A stretch of DNA of 64,000 bases from Flaccisagitta enflata (lineage: Eukaryota > Chaetognatha > Sagittoidea > Aphragmophora): NCBI GenBank assembly GCA_965153355.1, contig OZ231127.1, positions 56,172,001-56,236,000 on the forward strand, read 5' to 3'. Below, piece by piece: positions 60,816 to 64,000 of this stretch. Positions within the stretch are counted from its first letter, which is position 1. Each line of letters starts with the position of its first letter. A model generated the notes under the pieces. It worked only from the letters and a program-made list of their open reading frames with translations, ran no database searches and was not told the origin of the DNA. The translations under genes were made by a program, and so were the position numbers.

Positions 60816-61308
60816 TGTTAGGTGGAACAATATCCCTCCCTATACCTTGCTGAAATAAATGGAAAAGGGCCTTGTGAACCCTCACTGACAAGTTAATACG
60901 CGCACCACTCCTAGTTTTCCATAAAACAAAATCGAAAAAAAAACATCCTTTCTCATCTACCCCAAAAGCAAACTGCTTAACAAACAGCTTAACAATGGTA
61001 GATTGCACATGATGGACCACGGCACTAAATAATTTCCCTTCAATTCAGTGAATGTCATTGGAAAGTCGAAGCGGATAGCTACGTGTAACATAAGTTTTTT
61101 TGACTACTAAGGATAGTTGTGATGGGTCCGGATTAAACACCAGTGAGAGCCCCAAAGGCTCTCATCCTCAAGTAAAGTGGGGTTGAGTAGTAATGTTGTC
61201 CAACTTTCATAAACAATAAATCTTGCTTGGTCGCCTATCATCGCTATCCGTCTACCAATTGGTTATTCACACGTGCCGGCAGTGTGCGTCGCATGAACGC
61301 GCACGCGC

Positions 61309-61520
<212 letters not shown>

Positions 61521-61897
61521 AAGTACAAACACAAAATCAAATAGATATATCATACAAACCCTCCTCAACTGCTGAATCACTCCATTTACGCTAAGCTTAA
61601 TATGATCGTATGCTTCACCCTTTTTTCCTTCCTTATTTTCTTTTCCCCTTCCTATTCATTTCTATGAGTTAGTCCGGGTCGGATTCTCAAAGGAGAGATT
61701 TAGCTCCATGACGTTACCCAACTGGCTTCCGGTCTCCTCCAATTACAGCGCGTTGCGAGCTCGACCAATGAGAGAACGCATTACACGTGTCAAAGGGTCG
61801 TTACTAGTGGTATTCTCATACTCACACTGTATTTATGATGGTTATGTGATGAGGACGAGGATGATGAGGCGGATTGAGTTATTCAGCAAAAGAGACA

Positions 61898-61899
<2 letters not shown>

Positions 61900-61974
<75 letters not shown>
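61900..61974. repeat. (GA)n microsatellite, right arm
   Basis: Pure GA tract. Confidence 0.95.
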
Positions 61975-61979
<5 letters not shown>

Positions 61980-62241
61980 CAGACAGAGTCAGAAACGGCA
62001 AACGGGCACTGAGACTGACTCTTACTTACACGCAAAAACATAGATAGACCGGTGCACCGATAGTTTGAGATGCTAAAGAACAGACAAACCGACTGACTAA
62101 ATAGCGATGTGTGGACGTGGAGGAAAAGGAAGTAATGGAAAAGTACAGACGGGATCGCGGGATAGACAAACAGAGCGAAAGAAGGGAAGGAAACATTAGA
62201 TCACCGGACGAATGGAGATGGAACCATGCCATAATCCATAG

Positions 62242-62489
62242 AGGAATTGAACGACTTTAGCCGAGACAGTTTTGCGCTATCTGCCAACGCACTGCCGCCA
62301 GCAGCCATATTCATGAAGATCGTATTACCTGCCAACACGAACATAGTCAACCGTTTCATGTTGTACGTGTATGCGGTCATCGGTCTGGTATTTTTGGGAA
62401 TGACAATACACAAAATGAGCATGATCATGAAAGCGAGGACCAGTCTTAAAATGGCGTCGGTCTTAAGATTCGTCAGACAAAAAGAATGA
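62242..62489 (+). CDS. Candidate terminal exon of a one-pass membrane protein, right-arm copy
   Basis: Identical in protein to the left-arm copy through IHKMSMIMKART except L to F before the membrane helix. About 39 bases present in the left arm are missing after KART, so the frame continues as SLKMASVLRFVRQKE and stops at 62489. One of the two tails is presumably derived. Acceptor ATAATCCATAG. The same reservations apply as for the left copy. Confidence 0.33.
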
Positions 62490-63120
62490 AGGACGGAATG
62501 ACGGTTTCAAGTGATTTGTTTTGTTATGCAAGTTAACGGGTGTTCAAAGAAAAAAACTGTTGCTACAACTTGTCTAGCTATAAATGCTATGTTTTTTTGT
62601 TTATATTTTATTAGTTGCGGACACTACACTCTATAAGAGGTTTGTCCATTGCGCTCGAATTGAAAACCCAAAAAGTGAGCATTCGTATTGCTTCAGCTGT
62701 CATGTGTTTATGGAAGGGGGGTTGGCAGATGGGGTTTGGGTGAGGTTGGGATTGGATGCATTAAATGCACTGACTAGGAAAGTTAATTTTGATTTACTCA
62801 ACTTTCATTGATGATCAAGTCAAAGTTTTTAAACTAAATTGTTAGGCATCTTGTGCTTTATTTATATATTGTTGTATATTGTGACGAGTGGAACAGTTCA
62901 TCCTATATATAACTCATACAATTATTCAAATAAGAAATATTAAAAACTGAATAAAATTTGAAAAAAATATAGACATCTATATTGTGTAAGCCTCCTAAAA
63001 TACCCATTTCATCATTAACAAGGCCATGAGATGTCCAATAGACAAGTCCTCGTTGGATGTAAGATATTAAGATACAAAGATATGAAATGACATTATGACA
63101 TATGTCATGATATAAAGATA

Positions 63121-63295
63121 TAGTGGAACCCCGCAATAAGAGACCCGCTTTTAAAGGTTCCCATCAATAAAGATAAATATCTTAAGGTCCCAAATGAGAG
63201 TCTTTAATATAATTTCACCTCTCTTTAAAGGTGAGCCTAAAATAAAGGTGAAAGATCTTCAGTCCTATTGGGACCGATGAGGCGGGCTCCAACTG
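63121..63295. mobile_element. pogo/Tc1-type MITE, right-arm copy
   Basis: TAGTGGAACCCCGC to GGCGGGCTCCAACTG with TA flanks; same insertion as 36677-36851. Confidence 0.8.
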
Positions 63296-63593
63296 TATTA
63301 TGATTTCAAGATAAAAAGATAGATATAAATAAAACACATGAAGAGAAATCAAGAGTCTTGGAGAGACATGGAGAGACGTTGAGACATAATCAAGAGACAT
63401 CAAGACGTGAAGAGAAATGAAGAAAAAACTATAATAATCGCGTTTGAATAATTTCACGTTACGGATCATCGTAGAGACAAAGCCTCTTAGTGACGCGAGA
63501 ATGCATCAAAAAACCACGGACCAAAACTACCCGCTATATTTCCTCACGAAGAAATTTGCCTCCCGACTTGATTTTGTCTTTCTCATTGCAAGT

Positions 63594-63717
63594 CGCGGAG
63601 TCGCGACCCCATAAGAGGCTTTGTCTGTCTGTCCATTACTCAATTGTAGGTTGGTCCTTCTGTCTGTCTGTCGGTAAAGCGCGAGTCGAAAAGTGTTAAA
63701 ACGCGCTTTACCGCCCA

Positions 63718-63810
<93 letters not shown>

Positions 63811-63875
63811 GAAAGGGGGGGAAGGGTTGACCGCACCTGCCCACCCGTCAGCGACGATATCATCACCCCTCGTTT
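63594..63875 (-). mobile_element. HINE-like C-type element with GT tract, right arm
   Basis: On + the hairpin AAGTCGCGGAGTCGCGACC and CATAAGAGGCTTTGTC at the left, an inner stem around 63676-63712, a GT tract (63721-63806) and CTGCCCACCCGTCAGCGACG at the right. The hairpin missing from the left-arm copy is intact here. Confidence 0.75.
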
Positions 63876-64000
63876 CTAGTTTTCAACTTTATTGACATGC
63901 GTCATGCAAGCAATTTCGCAAACCATGCAATCAAGATGACAAGTCGCAGAAGGAAACTGATAACCCATCATGCATCGATACCAGCATACCAACTGTTCGA

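Overview
The window looks like gene-poor, repeat-saturated nuclear DNA of an invertebrate animal. The reasons are spliced exons with consensus GT/AG sites, introns of several kb, non-LTR retrotransposon remnants, many families of small non-autonomous DNA transposons, and microsatellites every 1-2 kb. The best-recognised gene, unkempt, is known from animals. I cannot name the phylum. Almost all long open frames here are translations of CT, CA, GAAA or minisatellite repeats and are not genes.

Layout. 1-4945: a foldback element with ~0.85 kb inverted arms. 5254-10500: transposons and microsatellites. 10536-26055: four exons that fit an unkempt-like CCCH zinc-finger/coiled-coil gene on the + strand. 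Two carry CCCH fingers, one the coiled coil and one the stretch before the RING finger. The exons for the remaining fingers and the RING were not found. Its introns hold a nearly intact reverse transcriptase ORF (13643-15664, minus), a second non-LTR fragment whose 3' end lies about 15 bp from a splice donor, and many MITEs. 26100-36000: repeats with no recognisable gene.

36042-64000: a very large inverted repeat. The left arm is about 36042-44435 and the right arm about 54603 to the window end, around a ~10 kb spacer. Both arms carry the same candidate exon for a one-pass membrane protein, on opposite strands. The spacer has one convincing exon of a BCCT-type (betaine/carnitine/choline) transporter and two large minisatellites. 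At least five transposon events distinguish the arms, and each gives a filled/empty site pair. The structure may be a true genomic palindrome or two alleles joined tail to tail by the assembler.

Main novelty. One superfamily of short elements occurs at least 20 times. In a common orientation it starts AACAAGG and ends in an 18-base hairpin followed by TAAAAA. It has several subfamilies with different hairpins. In each well-preserved subfamily a word of 8-10 bases near the 5' end is the exact reverse complement of that subfamily's own hairpin arm. Filled/empty comparisons between the palindrome arms show insertion into T/A runs with no target-site duplication. This combination fits non-autonomous rolling-circle (Helentron/HINE-like) elements. 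The covarying 5' word and 3' hairpin are the strongest candidate here for an undescribed system.
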